Shown here one piece after another: positions 43,687-51,585 of a DNA stretch of 64,000 bases. Position 1 is the first letter of the stretch. Every line of letters starts with the position of its first letter. The notes below the pieces were generated by a model. It was not told the DNA's origin. It did not search any database and worked only from the letters and a program-made list of their open reading frames with translations. The DNA is from Saccharothrix saharensis. GTDB lineage: Bacteria > Actinomycetota > Actinomycetes > Mycobacteriales > Pseudonocardiaceae. Both the position numbers and the translations under genes were made by a program. Location: positions 2,914,001-2,978,000 of the forward strand of contig NZ_VFPP01000001.1 of NCBI RefSeq assembly GCF_006716745.1. The letters are read 5' to 3'.

Positions 43687-44416
43687 GCCGCGGCACGCGG
43701 TCCAGCACGACGCCGAAGTGCTTGGCGTAGGCGTCCAGCAACGCGTCGTCGTCCAACTCCTCGACCACCTTCTCGTCGCCGTTCGTGGTGATCAGCCTGT
43801 TCCCGGCGATGGTGATCCGCCCGGTCGGCGTGGGCAACGAGCACGTCGCGCCCCGCCGGAACGGCGACCGCGGCCACGTCTGCTGGTACCAGCAGGTGGC
43901 GCGGAACTCGTCGAGCGTGCGCGGGCGCAGTTCGAGGCGGTACTGCGGCTCGCCGTCGAACAGCACGTCCACGTCCTTGTCCGGTGTGTCGACCACCCGG
44001 AACACACCGGCGGGGTCGTGCTGTTCCGCCCGGCTGACCAGGTCCAACGGTCGCAAGCTGAACCGCCCGAACCCGACGTCGACCAGGGCGTCGCCGACCC
44101 GCAGCGCCAGGTGGTCGAACGGCGGCCCGTACGCGCCGTCGTTGAACACCTTGGCCGACAACAACTGCACGTCATGCCCCAGCGCCCTCAACAACGCGGC
44201 GAACGCGCCGTTGAGCTCGTAGCAGAACCCGCCGCGCCCCCGGTTGACGATCTTGTCCACCAGCAGGTCCTCGTCGAGCACGATCTCCTCGCCGAGGTGG
44301 ATGTCGAGGTTCTCGAACGGCACCGCGGCGACGTGCCGTTCGTGCAGCTCGACGAGGGTGTCGGCGCGCGTCGCGCCGATCCTGGCCAGGTAGGCGTCAA
44401 GTGTGCGGTCGTCCAT
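43679..44416 (-). CDS. nat: Arylamine N-acetyltransferase
   Basis: A 245-residue NAT enzyme that transfers acetyl from acetyl-CoA to arylamines. The Cys-His-Asp triad is Cys65 (RGRGGFCYELNG), His102 (PPFDHLALRV) and Asp113 (LVDVGFG). It is slightly shorter than typical (about 275), mainly at the C-terminus. ATG (MDDRTLDAYL) is chosen over an upstream start. In actinomycetes NAT-like enzymes include amide synthases for ansamycin release, but no polyketide genes are in view, so detoxification is the default. It lies between two DUF72 genes transcribed in the opposite direction. Confidence 0.93.
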   Translation of the reverse strand: MDDRTLDAYLARIGATRADTLVELHERHVAAVPFENLDIHLGEEIVLDEDLLVDKIVNRGRGGFCYELNGAFAALLRALGHDVQLLSAKVFNDGAYGPPFDHLALRVGDALVDVGFGRFSLRPLDLVSRAEQHDPAGVFRVVDTPDKDVDVLFDGEPQYRLELRPRTLDEFRATCWYQQTWPRSPFRRGATCSLPTPTGRITIAGNRLITTNGDEKVVEELDDDALLDAYAKHFGVVLDRVPRLS

Positions 44417-44505
44417 GCGCCCAACTTGCACCTTCGAGTGCGGTGGAGGTCAAGCACGGGGTACGCCGGGGATCATCCGGGTACCTCGAGGAGGTGACGG
44501 GTGAT

Positions 44506-45342
44506 GTGCGGATCGGGACGTCGGGTTGGGTGTACCCGACGTGGCGGGGTGCGTTCTACCCGAAGGGCCTCGTGCAGCGGCGGGAGTTGGAGCACATCTC
44601 CGGGTTGCTCACGTCGGTCGAGCTGAACGGTTCGTTCTACTCGTTGCAGCGGCCGTCCAGCTACCGCGCGTGGGCGCGGCAGACACCGGACGACTTCCGG
44701 TTCGCGGTCAAGGGCGGTCGGTTCATCACGCACCTCAAGCAGTTGCGGGACGTGGAGGTCCCGTTGGCCAACTTCTTCGCCTCCGGCGTGCTCGCCCTCG
44801 GCCCGAAGCTCGGGCCGGTGCTGTGGCAGTTGCCCCCGACGACGGCCTACGACCCCGAGCGCCTGACCACGTTCTTCGACCTCCTCCCCCGCACCACGAC
44901 CGCCGCGGCCGAGCTCGCCGAACGGCACGACGAACGCCTGTCCCCGGACCGCGCCTGGACCACGACCGACGCCGACCGGCCGCTGCGGCACGCGCTGGAG
45001 GTCCGGCACCCGACGTTCCTCGTCCCCGAGTTCCACGACCTGCTCCGCGCGCACGGGATCGCGTTGGTCGTCTCCCACTCCGCCGGCCGGTTCCCCTACC
45101 TCGAAGACGTCACGGCGGACTTCGCGTACGTGCGGCTGCACGGCAACCAGGCGCTGTACGTCGGCAGCTACACCGACGACGAGCTGGACGCCTGGTCGGC
45201 CAAGATCCGCGACTGGGCCACCGACCGCGACGTGTACGTGTACTTCGACAACGACACGGACGCCGTCGCACCGCACGACGCCCTCCGCCTCGCCGCCCGG
45301 CTCACCGCGCCGAAACCCGGAACCGCCCACACAATCAGGTGA
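44506..45342 (+). CDS. DUF72 family protein (second of two)
   Basis: A 278-residue paralogue of the DUF72 protein at 42940, with the same landmarks (IRIGTSGWVYPTWRGAFYP at the N-terminus, SVELNGSFYSL, FRFAVKGGRFITHLKQL, GPKLGPVLWQLPP, ALEVRHPTF, YVRLHGNQALY). It has an insertion of about 25 residues around 140-165 (TTAAAELAERHDERLSPDRA). Start GTG at 44506 has GAGGAGGTGA eight bases ahead; an alternative GTG at 44494 sits on that same run. Function unknown. The pair probably arose by duplication. Confidence 0.88.
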   Translation: MRIGTSGWVYPTWRGAFYPKGLVQRRELEHISGLLTSVELNGSFYSLQRPSSYRAWARQTPDDFRFAVKGGRFITHLKQLRDVEVPLANFFASGVLALGPKLGPVLWQLPPTTAYDPERLTTFFDLLPRTTTAAAELAERHDERLSPDRAWTTTDADRPLRHALEVRHPTFLVPEFHDLLRAHGIALVVSHSAGRFPYLEDVTADFAYVRLHGNQALYVGSYTDDELDAWSAKIRDWATDRDVYVYFDNDTDAVAPHDALRLAARLTAPKPGTAHTIR

Positions 45343-45408
45343 ACGGCGGCCGCCCCGCCCGCGCACCGCCGCCGTCCACAGCACTCTGGAGCGGTGGAGG
45401 TGTCCCGA

Positions 45409-45771
45409 ATGACGACCCGCAGCCTCGTGACCGCGCTGGCACTCACCGCTGGCGCCCTGGCGTCGAGCGGCACGGCGACGGCCGAGCCCGATCCCCCGTG
45501 CGACCGCGGCGAGTTCTGCGTGTGGTCGGGCACGAGGTACGCCGGCGAGGCCCACCGCCTGGACCTGGAATCCGCGAACCCCCGCGAGTGCATCCCGCTG
45601 CCGGACGGCTTCGTGGCGCGGTCCTTCGTGAACAACCTGACCAGGGACACGTCGGTCTACCAGCGGGAGACGTGCTCGACCGAGGCGGAGTTCACCACCT
45701 ACCCGGGCAAGGGCACGTACGTGCCGGACGCCCCGTTCGTCGTGCGTGCCATCCAGGTCTGGGAACCGTGA
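45409..45771 (+). CDS. Secreted peptidase inhibitor-like protein (family I36)
   Basis: A 120-residue exported protein. The signal peptide ends near residue 27 (LVTALALTAGALASSGTATA). The mature part has the I36/gamma-crystallin-like pattern C-x-R-GEFCVWSGTRYAGEAHRLD, then a middle Cys and RSFVNNLTRDTSVYQRETC, with four cysteines likely to form two disulphides. The family is named after a Streptomyces metalloprotease inhibitor (SMPI). GGTGGAGG eight bases before ATG is a good site. It overlaps the next, membrane-protein gene (GTGA). A link to the secreted proteases at the start of the window is possible but not shown. Confidence 0.85.
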   Translation: MTTRSLVTALALTAGALASSGTATAEPDPPCDRGEFCVWSGTRYAGEAHRLDLESANPRECIPLPDGFVARSFVNNLTRDTSVYQRETCSTEAEFTTYPGKGTYVPDAPFVVRAIQVWEP

Positions 45772-46304
45772 ACTACCCGCCACCACCCCTACCGCCGCGG
45801 TACCTGTGGGTCCCGGCACCGCACGCGCGCCGGATCCGCACGAGGTGCCGACACGTGGCCCTGCTGCTGCTCGCCACCTGCCCGGTGCTGGTCCCGCTCC
45901 TCGTGCTGTTCGGCGGTCACCTGCCGCCCGTGTACCCGGCGCTCGGCTTCCTCAGCTGGACGCTGGTCGGCACGAGCGTGGTCATGGTGGTCCTGGCGGG
46001 CGCCTTCCTCCTCGCCGTCCGACGTCACGTGTCCGTCGAACACCTCGACCTCCACGAAGTCGGGAAGCTGCGCTCGGGGATCGTCGTCGCGTGGACGTCG
46101 TCGCTGTTCATGACCGTGTTCGCCTTCGGCGGCCTGTCGCTCGGGGTGTCGTCGGCACCGCTCGCCGCGCACGCCCGCACCATCTCCTGGCCCGCCACGT
46201 GGACGCTCATGCTGCTGATGGCCACGCCGTTCGCGCTCACCAGCGTCGCCCTGGTCATGGGCCGGGCGCTGCTCGCACCACCGGAGCACCGCGGGCAGCC
46301 CTAA
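45768..46304 (+). CDS. Four-helix membrane protein, PPRYxWxP family (second copy)
   Basis: A 178-residue membrane protein, a paralogue of the one at 26234. The N-terminus is LPPRYLWVPAPHARRIRTR, followed by hydrophobic segments at ALLLLATCPVLVPLLVLFGG, LSWTLVGTSVVMVVLAGAF, SSLFMTVFAFGGLSLG and LMLLMATPFALTSVALVMG. The central element RRHVSVEHLDLHE corresponds to RSYVRAEHLDVNG in the copy. Here it follows a secreted I36 inhibitor by a four-base overlap, instead of a WXG-like protein. Function unknown. Its stop overlaps the stop of the convergent phosphatase gene by four bases. Confidence 0.7.
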   Translation: MNYPPPPLPPRYLWVPAPHARRIRTRCRHVALLLLATCPVLVPLLVLFGGHLPPVYPALGFLSWTLVGTSVVMVVLAGAFLLAVRRHVSVEHLDLHEVGKLRSGIVVAWTSSLFMTVFAFGGLSLGVSSAPLAAHARTISWPATWTLMLLMATPFALTSVALVMGRALLAPPEHRGQP

Positions 46305-47485
46305 CGGGCCGGAACGCCGATCGCCAGGATGGCGGTGTCGTCTTCGACGCCGTTGCCGAGGCGGTCCAGCAGGTCCACGAGGGCGGTGACGGCGGAGGTG
46401 GGGGTGGTCGGCGGCAGGGTGGAGGCGAAGTCCAGCAGGTCCTCCTCGCTGTACCGGGTGTCCGGGCCGGTCCGGGCTTCGATCAGGCCGTCGGTGTAGA
46501 GCACGAACGTGTCGCCGGGCCCGAGGTGGACGGTGGTGGTGGCCACGTGGGCGTCCGGCAGGAGGCCGATCAGCTGGCCGCCCGGGATCGTCACGTACGA
46601 CGCGGTGCCGTCCGCGCGCAGCAGCAGGCCCGGTGGGTGGCCGCCGGCGGCCAGGGTGAGGGTGCAGCGGTCCGGGTGGACGGCCAGCACGCCGAACGTC
46701 ACGGTGCAGAACCGCGAGTACTCGCCGTCCCGCTCCTGGATGAGCACGCTGTTCAGGTTGGTCAGCACGGTGGCCGGGTCGGGGTCGTACACGGCCGCCG
46801 AACGCAGCGTGTACCGGGTCAGCGACGTCACCGCCGCGGCGTTGGCGCCCTTCCCGCACACGTCACCGAGGAACAACCCCCACCGGCCGTCCGCCAGCGG
46901 GAACAGGTCGTAGAAGTCACCGCCCACCTCGAACGGCGACGCGTGGTGGTAGTGGGTCGCGGTCTGCACGCCCGGCACGACGGGCAGCACCGGCGGCAGC
47001 AGGGTGCGCTGCAACGTGGTGGCCAGCCGCCCGATCTCGTCGCGCTCCCGCTCGGCCTGCTGCCGGGCGCGCAGCAGCTCCCGCTCGTACGCACGCCGGT
47101 CGCTCGCGTCGAACACCGTGGTGCGGATCAGCAGCGGCTCGCCGTCACCGCCGGTCTTCACGGTCGAGTTGACCAGCACCGGCAGCCGCGTGCCGTCGGC
47201 GGCGACCAGCTCCAGCGCCACCCCGCCGACCTCGCCCTGCATCCGCAGCAACGGCGCGAAGTGCGTCTCGTGGTACAGCCTCCCGCCGACGCTGAGCAGG
47301 TCGGCGAACCGCTTGCGCCCCACCAGCTGCTCGCGCGCGTACCCCAGCCACCGCAGCAGGGTCCCGTTCACCTTCGCGATGTGCCCGTCCAGCATGGTCG
47401 ACAGGTAGCCGCACGGCGCGTTCTCGTACAGGTCGTCCGCGCTGTCCTCCAACAACGCCGAGAACGCCTCGCGGTCACCCGTCAC
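46301..47485 (-). CDS. PAS-domain PP2C (SpoIIE/RsbP-like) phosphatase
   Basis: A 394-residue protein. A PAS domain covers about residues 10-130 (NAPCGYLSTMLDGHIAKVNG, RLPVLVNSTVKTGG), then a short coiled linker (ELLRARQQAERERDEI), then a PP2C/SpoIIE domain from about 160 to the end (EVGGDFYDLFPLADGRWGLFLGDVCGKG, GGHPPGLLL, FVLYTDGLIEAR, EDDTAILAIG). The Asp metal ligands of the family are present. It is the typical form of RsbP, which dephosphorylates an anti-anti-sigma factor. GTG overlaps the upstream hydrolase stop (GTGA), the same pairing as RsbQ-RsbP. Confidence 0.9.
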   Translation of the reverse strand: MTGDREAFSALLEDSADDLYENAPCGYLSTMLDGHIAKVNGTLLRWLGYAREQLVGRKRFADLLSVGGRLYHETHFAPLLRMQGEVGGVALELVAADGTRLPVLVNSTVKTGGDGEPLLIRTTVFDASDRRAYERELLRARQQAERERDEIGRLATTLQRTLLPPVLPVVPGVQTATHYHHASPFEVGGDFYDLFPLADGRWGLFLGDVCGKGANAAAVTSLTRYTLRSAAVYDPDPATVLTNLNSVLIQERDGEYSRFCTVTFGVLAVHPDRCTLTLAAGGHPPGLLLRADGTASYVTIPGGQLIGLLPDAHVATTTVHLGPGDTFVLYTDGLIEARTGPDTRYSEEDLLDFASTLPPTTPTSAVTALVDLLDRLGNGVEDDTAILAIGVPAR

Positions 47486-48300
47486 GGCGACCCCGCCACG
47501 AACCCGGCTATCGCGGCGGCGGTGGCCTCCGGGGCGCTGAGCTGCGGGCAGTGGCCGGTGGCCTCCAGCGTGACGAGGGTGCTGCCGGGGATGTGGGCGT
47601 GGACGTACGCGCCCACCTCGGGCGGCGCGATCGCGTCGTGCCGGCACTGCAGCACGAGCGTCGGCACGGTCACCTCCGCCAGGTCCGCCCGGTTGTCGGA
47701 CAGGAACGTCGTGCGGGCGAACACGCGGGCCATCTCCGGGTCCGTGCGGCAGAAGCTGTTGGTCAGCTCCTCCCCCAGCTCCGGCCGGTCCGGGTTGCCC
47801 ATGATCACCGGGGCCATCGCGGCCGACCAGCCCAGGTAGTTGCTCTCCAGCGAGTCCAGCAGCTCGTCGATGTCGGCGGCGCTGAACCCACCGCGGTACC
47901 CGCCGCCGTCGGCATCGACGTCGTCGACGTACCGGGGTGACGGCGTGACCAGCACCAACTTGGCGAACGTGGCCGGCTCCGCGACCGCGGCCAGCACACC
48001 CACCATCGCCGACACGGAGTGGCCCACGAACACCACGTCCCGCAGGTCCAGCTCGTGACAGATGTCCAGCACGTCCCGCGTGTACCCGTCGAGCGTCGAA
48101 TAACGCCGCTCGCTCCACGCGGACAGGTCGGACCGGCCCGCGCCCACGTGGTCGAACAGCACCACGCGGCAGGTCTCGGCGAGCGTGGGCACGACCAGCC
48201 GCCACATCGCCTGGTCGCACCCGAACCCGTGCGCGAGCACGACGACCGGGCCGTCCGGGTTGCCGGTCACGACCACGTTGTTCCTGATCCGCACGTCCAC
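47482..48300 (-). CDS. rsbQ: RsbQ-like alpha/beta hydrolase
   Basis: A 272-residue alpha/beta-hydrolase resembling B. subtilis RsbQ over its whole length: HGFGCDQAMW, FDHVGAGRSDL, RYSTLDGYTRDVLDICHELDL, FVGHSVSAM with nucleophile Ser95, NYLGWSAAM, QCRHDAIAPPEVGAY and TGHCPQLS. RsbQ is needed for RsbP activation in energy stress and is thought to supply a small molecule; strigolactone receptors share the fold. It is the first gene of the pair with the PAS-PP2C phosphatase. Start GTG; AGGTGA upstream is rather distant, so the start is somewhat uncertain. Confidence 0.88.
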   Translation of the reverse strand: MDVRIRNNVVVTGNPDGPVVVLAHGFGCDQAMWRLVVPTLAETCRVVLFDHVGAGRSDLSAWSERRYSTLDGYTRDVLDICHELDLRDVVFVGHSVSAMVGVLAAVAEPATFAKLVLVTPSPRYVDDVDADGGGYRGGFSAADIDELLDSLESNYLGWSAAMAPVIMGNPDRPELGEELTNSFCRTDPEMARVFARTTFLSDNRADLAEVTVPTLVLQCRHDAIAPPEVGAYVHAHIPGSTLVTLEATGHCPQLSAPEATAAAIAGFVAGSP

Positions 48301-48374
48301 GCCCCCATCGTGTCACCTTTGCGCCGGCGCACGAGTCGGCGGAACTGTCGGTGGTCGCGGCTACCGTGCCGGGC

Positions 48375-49010
48375 ATGAGGATGTCGAACGCCACCGAGCT
48401 GACCGCCGAGCACCACGCGCAGCTCGCCGAGTTGGGCCTGCGCGTCGACCACCTGGACGAGGCGATCTGGGCGGGGGTCGACGCGCGGGCGTCCGCGCCG
48501 CCGCTCGGGCCGACCAACGGAGCCGGTCTGCTCGACTGGATCCACCGGGTCGGCAGGCTCCGCGAGGTCCTCGTCGCCGAGGGGTGGACGCGGGTCGACA
48601 AGTGGAACGCGGGCCTCGTCCAGCACCCCTCCAGACCGGTGGTGCTGGGCACCCTCCAGGGCAACCGCCACACCGGCACGCCCGGCGCGCCCCTGCGCAG
48701 CGACTACGCCAAGGGCCCGGCCATCGCCGCCCTGATGCGCGGCAACGACCGCGACCAGTTCACCCTCTTCGACTCGCTGCACGCCCACGAGTGGAAGCTG
48801 TGGTTCCTGGTCACCTACCCGCGGCAGGAAGGCGAGCGGCTGGTCGTGCTGCGCGAGGTGGCGCAGCCGGAGCCCACGCCGCAGGGCCAGGTCGTGGACC
48901 GGTGGGCGCACCGGATCACGTTGCCACCCTTGGTGTTCGGCCCGCTGCCCGCGCCGCGCGGCGAGCACGGCCCCGAGAACGTCGACGTCACCGTCACGCC
49001 GCGCCGGTAG
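48375..49010 (+). CDS. Uncharacterised actinobacterial protein
   Basis: A 211-residue soluble protein, unrecognised. The helical start (TELTAEHHAQLAELGLRVDHLDEA) is followed by an alpha/beta body with RVDKWNAGLVQHPSRPVVLGTLQGN, GNDRDQFTLFDSLHAHEWKLWFLVTYPR and a Pro-rich end. A TACCGT stands seven bases before the ATG and no ribosome-binding site is seen, which suggests a leaderless transcript. It precedes the XRE/ImmA-like gene by 23 bases on the same strand. Some homologous neighbourhoods pair this kind of protein with XRE genes, which is memory and not tested. Confidence 0.55.
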   Translation: MRMSNATELTAEHHAQLAELGLRVDHLDEAIWAGVDARASAPPLGPTNGAGLLDWIHRVGRLREVLVAEGWTRVDKWNAGLVQHPSRPVVLGTLQGNRHTGTPGAPLRSDYAKGPAIAALMRGNDRDQFTLFDSLHAHEWKLWFLVTYPRQEGERLVVLREVAQPEPTPQGQVVDRWAHRITLPPLVFGPLPAPRGEHGPENVDVTVTPRR

Positions 49011-49033
49011 GCGAGTGCGAGAATGGCGCGATC

Positions 49034-50053
49034 ATGCTCACGCCCTCCCGCCTCGTGCTCGCCCGGACCCGTCGCGGCCTCACCGCGGTGGAGCTGGCGC
49101 GCAAGGCGGGCACCAGCCCGGCCAGCATCGGCGACTACGAGCACGGCCGCCGCCGGCCACGACCGGCCACGACGGCGAGGCTGACCGAAGCCCTCGGCTT
49201 CCCGCCCGGGTTCCTGGAAGCCGACGACGTGCCCGAGGTCGAGGTGGAGTTCGCCACACCCGCGGCGAAGCGGCAGCAGGACGCGGCGATCGGCGCGGCC
49301 CGGCTGGCCATCGGCTTCGACGGGTGGCTGACCAGGGCGTTCACCTTCCCGGAACCGGACCTGCCGGCGTGGGAGCACGACGACCCGGAGACGGCGGCGG
49401 AGGTGGTGCGCGCCCGGTGGGGCATCCCGCACCGGCCGGCGCCGAACCTGGTCCACCTGCTGGAGGCGCACGGCGTCCGGGTCTTCTCGTTGCCGCCCGA
49501 CTGCGCGGGCGCGGGCCCGTTCTCGTGCCGTCACGCGGGCACCCCGTACGTCTTCCTGGACCCGACCGCGTCACCCGACCAGGCAAGGTTCGACGCGGCC
49601 CGCGAGCTGGGGCGGCTGACCGGCGTGACCGACCCGCAAACGTTCGCGACCGCGTTCCTGCTGCCCCGGGCGGGGCTGTTGGCGGGTGTCGCGCGCGGGC
49701 CGGTCACCGAGCAGGTCGTCGCGCACAGCGGCACGTGGCACGTGTCGCCGTCGTTGCTGGCCCACCGCTTGCTCGACCTGGGGCTGCTCAGCCGCACCCA
49801 GCACGCGACCGTGTGCGCGCACCTGGCCCGCCGGACCGCGGGGATGGTCCAGCGGGAGACGTCCCAGCTGCTCACCAAGGTCTTCCGGGCCCTGCGCGCC
49901 CAGGGCACCACACCGCACGGCATCGCCCGGGAGCTCCTGCTGGACGTGGAGGAGCTCAACGGGCTGGTGTTCGGGCTGGTGCTCACCGCTCTGCCCGGTC
50001 GGGGCGAGCCCGGCCGGTCCGGCCGACCGAACCTCACCCTCGTCCGGAGGTAA
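49034..50053 (+). CDS. XRE + ImmA/IrrE-like protein with lost zinc motif
   Basis: A 339-residue protein. Residues ~3-55 are an XRE helix-turn-helix (SRLVLARTRRGLTAVELARK, then TSPASIGDYEHGRRRP). The ImmA/IrrE-like domain follows from about 130 to 270. The zinc motif HExxH expected in ARFDxAHELGHL is here ARFDAARELGRLTG, so both His are Arg and peptidase activity is unlikely; the Glu remains. It may act only as a regulator. The start is ATG with GAGAAT (-10-like) ten bases ahead. It is followed two bases after its stop by a methyltransferase. Confidence 0.85.
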   Translation: MLTPSRLVLARTRRGLTAVELARKAGTSPASIGDYEHGRRRPRPATTARLTEALGFPPGFLEADDVPEVEVEFATPAAKRQQDAAIGAARLAIGFDGWLTRAFTFPEPDLPAWEHDDPETAAEVVRARWGIPHRPAPNLVHLLEAHGVRVFSLPPDCAGAGPFSCRHAGTPYVFLDPTASPDQARFDAARELGRLTGVTDPQTFATAFLLPRAGLLAGVARGPVTEQVVAHSGTWHVSPSLLAHRLLDLGLLSRTQHATVCAHLARRTAGMVQRETSQLLTKVFRALRAQGTTPHGIARELLLDVEELNGLVFGLVLTALPGRGEPGRSGRPNLTLVRR

Positions 50054-50055
50054 CC

Positions 50056-50697
50056 GTGGACCACCAGCCCAACCCCGACCAGCCCGCTACCGCCGCCGAG
50101 TTGTTCGACGCCGTCGGCCACGGCTACGAGGAGGCGTTCGGTCGGACGCCGGCCGTGGACGAGGCGGTGCGGTTGCTGCTCGACCGCCTCCCGCCGCACG
50201 CCAAGGTGCTCGACATCGGCAGCGGCACCGGCCGTCCGGTGGCGGAAGACCTCGCGGCGGCAGGGCACGACGTGGTCGGGATCGACGTGTCGGCCACCAT
50301 GGTCGAGATCGCCCGGCAGCAGGTGCCGGACGCCCGGTTCGTGCACGCCGACATCCGCGAGTGGGACTCGGAGGACGCGAGCTGGGACGCGGTGTGCGCG
50401 TTCTTCCCGTTCCTCCAGATGACCCGGGACGAGGTCGTCGCCGTGCTGGCCGGGATCGCCCGCTGGCTGAAGCCGGGCGGCGTGCTGGCTCTGATCACCG
50501 TGCCGATGGACGTCGAGGGACTGGTGGTGCCGTTCCTCGGCCACACCGTGCGGCTGACCAGCTTCGCCGCACCCGATCTGATCAGCCGAGTCGAACGGGC
50601 CGGCCTGACGGTGCTGGACACCCGCAGCACCGTCTTCTCCCCCGACCGGGAGGGCCAACCCGACGAAGAGCACCTGTTCGTGCTCGCCCAGGCCTAG
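50056..50697 (+). CDS. Class I SAM-dependent methyltransferase
   Basis: A 213-residue methyltransferase of the Methyltransf_25/11 type. Motif I is VLDIGSGTGRPVAEDLAAAG, motif II GIDVSATMVEIARQ, and post-motifs ARFVHADIREWD and RWLKPGGVLALIT follow. The substrate cannot be read from sequence; small molecules are usual for this group. GTG has GGAGGTAACC directly ahead, a consensus ribosome-binding site. It sits two bases after the XRE/ImmA-like gene, so the two are likely co-expressed. Confidence 0.9.
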   Translation: MDHQPNPDQPATAAELFDAVGHGYEEAFGRTPAVDEAVRLLLDRLPPHAKVLDIGSGTGRPVAEDLAAAGHDVVGIDVSATMVEIARQQVPDARFVHADIREWDSEDASWDAVCAFFPFLQMTRDEVVAVLAGIARWLKPGGVLALITVPMDVEGLVVPFLGHTVRLTSFAAPDLISRVERAGLTVLDTRSTVFSPDREGQPDEEHLFVLAQA

Positions 50698-50713
50698 GAC
50701 CGGACCGCGTGGC

Positions 50714-51514
50714 CTAGGACCAGGCGGCGGACGCTGCCTTGACGTAGTCGTCGAAGAGCCGCCCCTCGTGCCCGAGCACGGACGGCACGCCATCGGACAG
50801 CGCCGCGTCGTGGCCGGCGCGGATCGCGGTCAGGGCCATCGTCAGGATCTCGGCGTAGGCGGGCTCGATGCCGCCCTGCACCATCATCGCGGTGTAGTCG
50901 GCCGCGGGAACGTCGTTGATGCGGATCTTGCGGCCCGACACGTCGCCGATCCGAGCCAGCGCCTCGCCGAACGGCAACGCCTCCGGGCCCGAGAGCTCGT
51001 AAGCGACGCCCGCGTGCCCCTCCTGGGTCAACGCCGCCACCGCCACGTCGGCGATGTCCTGTGCGTCGATGAACGGGTGCGCGCCGTCACCGCTGCCGGG
51101 GAGGGTGACCTCGCCGGACAGGACCTCCGGGAGGAAGTAGTCCTCGCTGAAGTTCTGCGAGAACCACGTCGGCCGCAGGATCGTCCAGTCCACACCGGAC
51201 TCCCGCACGGCGCGCTCCCGGCCGTCGTCCTCCGGGATGCCACGCGCCGACAGCAGGACGATGCGCCGCACGCCCGCCTCGACGGCCCGCGGCACGAACG
51301 CCGCCACCTCGGCGTCGTCCAGGTTCATCGCGAGCGGCACGAGGTACACCGCGGTGGCGCCTTCGAGCGCGGCGGCCCAAGTGGACTGGTCGGCCCAGTC
51401 GAAGCGGACGTCCGTGCGGCGGGACACGGCACGGTGGTCGACGCCGAGGGCGTCGAGAGCGGAAGTGACGCGGCGACCGGTCTTGCCGGTGGCTCCGAGA
51501 ACCAGGATTGTCAT
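50714..51514 (-). CDS. NmrA-like NAD(P)-binding oxidoreductase
   Basis: A 266-residue atypical short-chain dehydrogenase. The N-terminal Rossmann motif is ILVLGATGKTGRRV (the GxxGxxG form), followed by the early strand AVYLVPLAM and DWTILRPTWFSQNF, typical of NmrA/ergot-alkaloid-type proteins that sense or reduce via NADP. No strict Tyr-x3-Lys pair is apparent. It is divergent from an AraC-type regulator across 71 bases, so that regulator probably controls it. ATG (MTILVLGA) is chosen over an earlier start. Confidence 0.9.
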   Translation of the reverse strand: MTILVLGATGKTGRRVTSALDALGVDHRAVSRRTDVRFDWADQSTWAAALEGATAVYLVPLAMNLDDAEVAAFVPRAVEAGVRRIVLLSARGIPEDDGRERAVRESGVDWTILRPTWFSQNFSEDYFLPEVLSGEVTLPGSGDGAHPFIDAQDIADVAVAALTQEGHAGVAYELSGPEALPFGEALARIGDVSGRKIRINDVPAADYTAMMVQGGIEPAYAEILTMALTAIRAGHDAALSDGVPSVLGHEGRLFDDYVKAASAAWS

Positions 51515-51585
51515 GCCACCAGACAATCAAGATCGTGCTGGACGGAACATGGCTCACCGTCCCGGATGCATGTTCAATCGTCTAC

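Noticed and set aside
46301-48679. A 792-residue protein starting inside the hydrolase region
   Set aside because: The extra front part is the shadow of the RsbQ-like gene; the PAS-PP2C protein starts at 47485, where GTGA overlaps the hydrolase stop.
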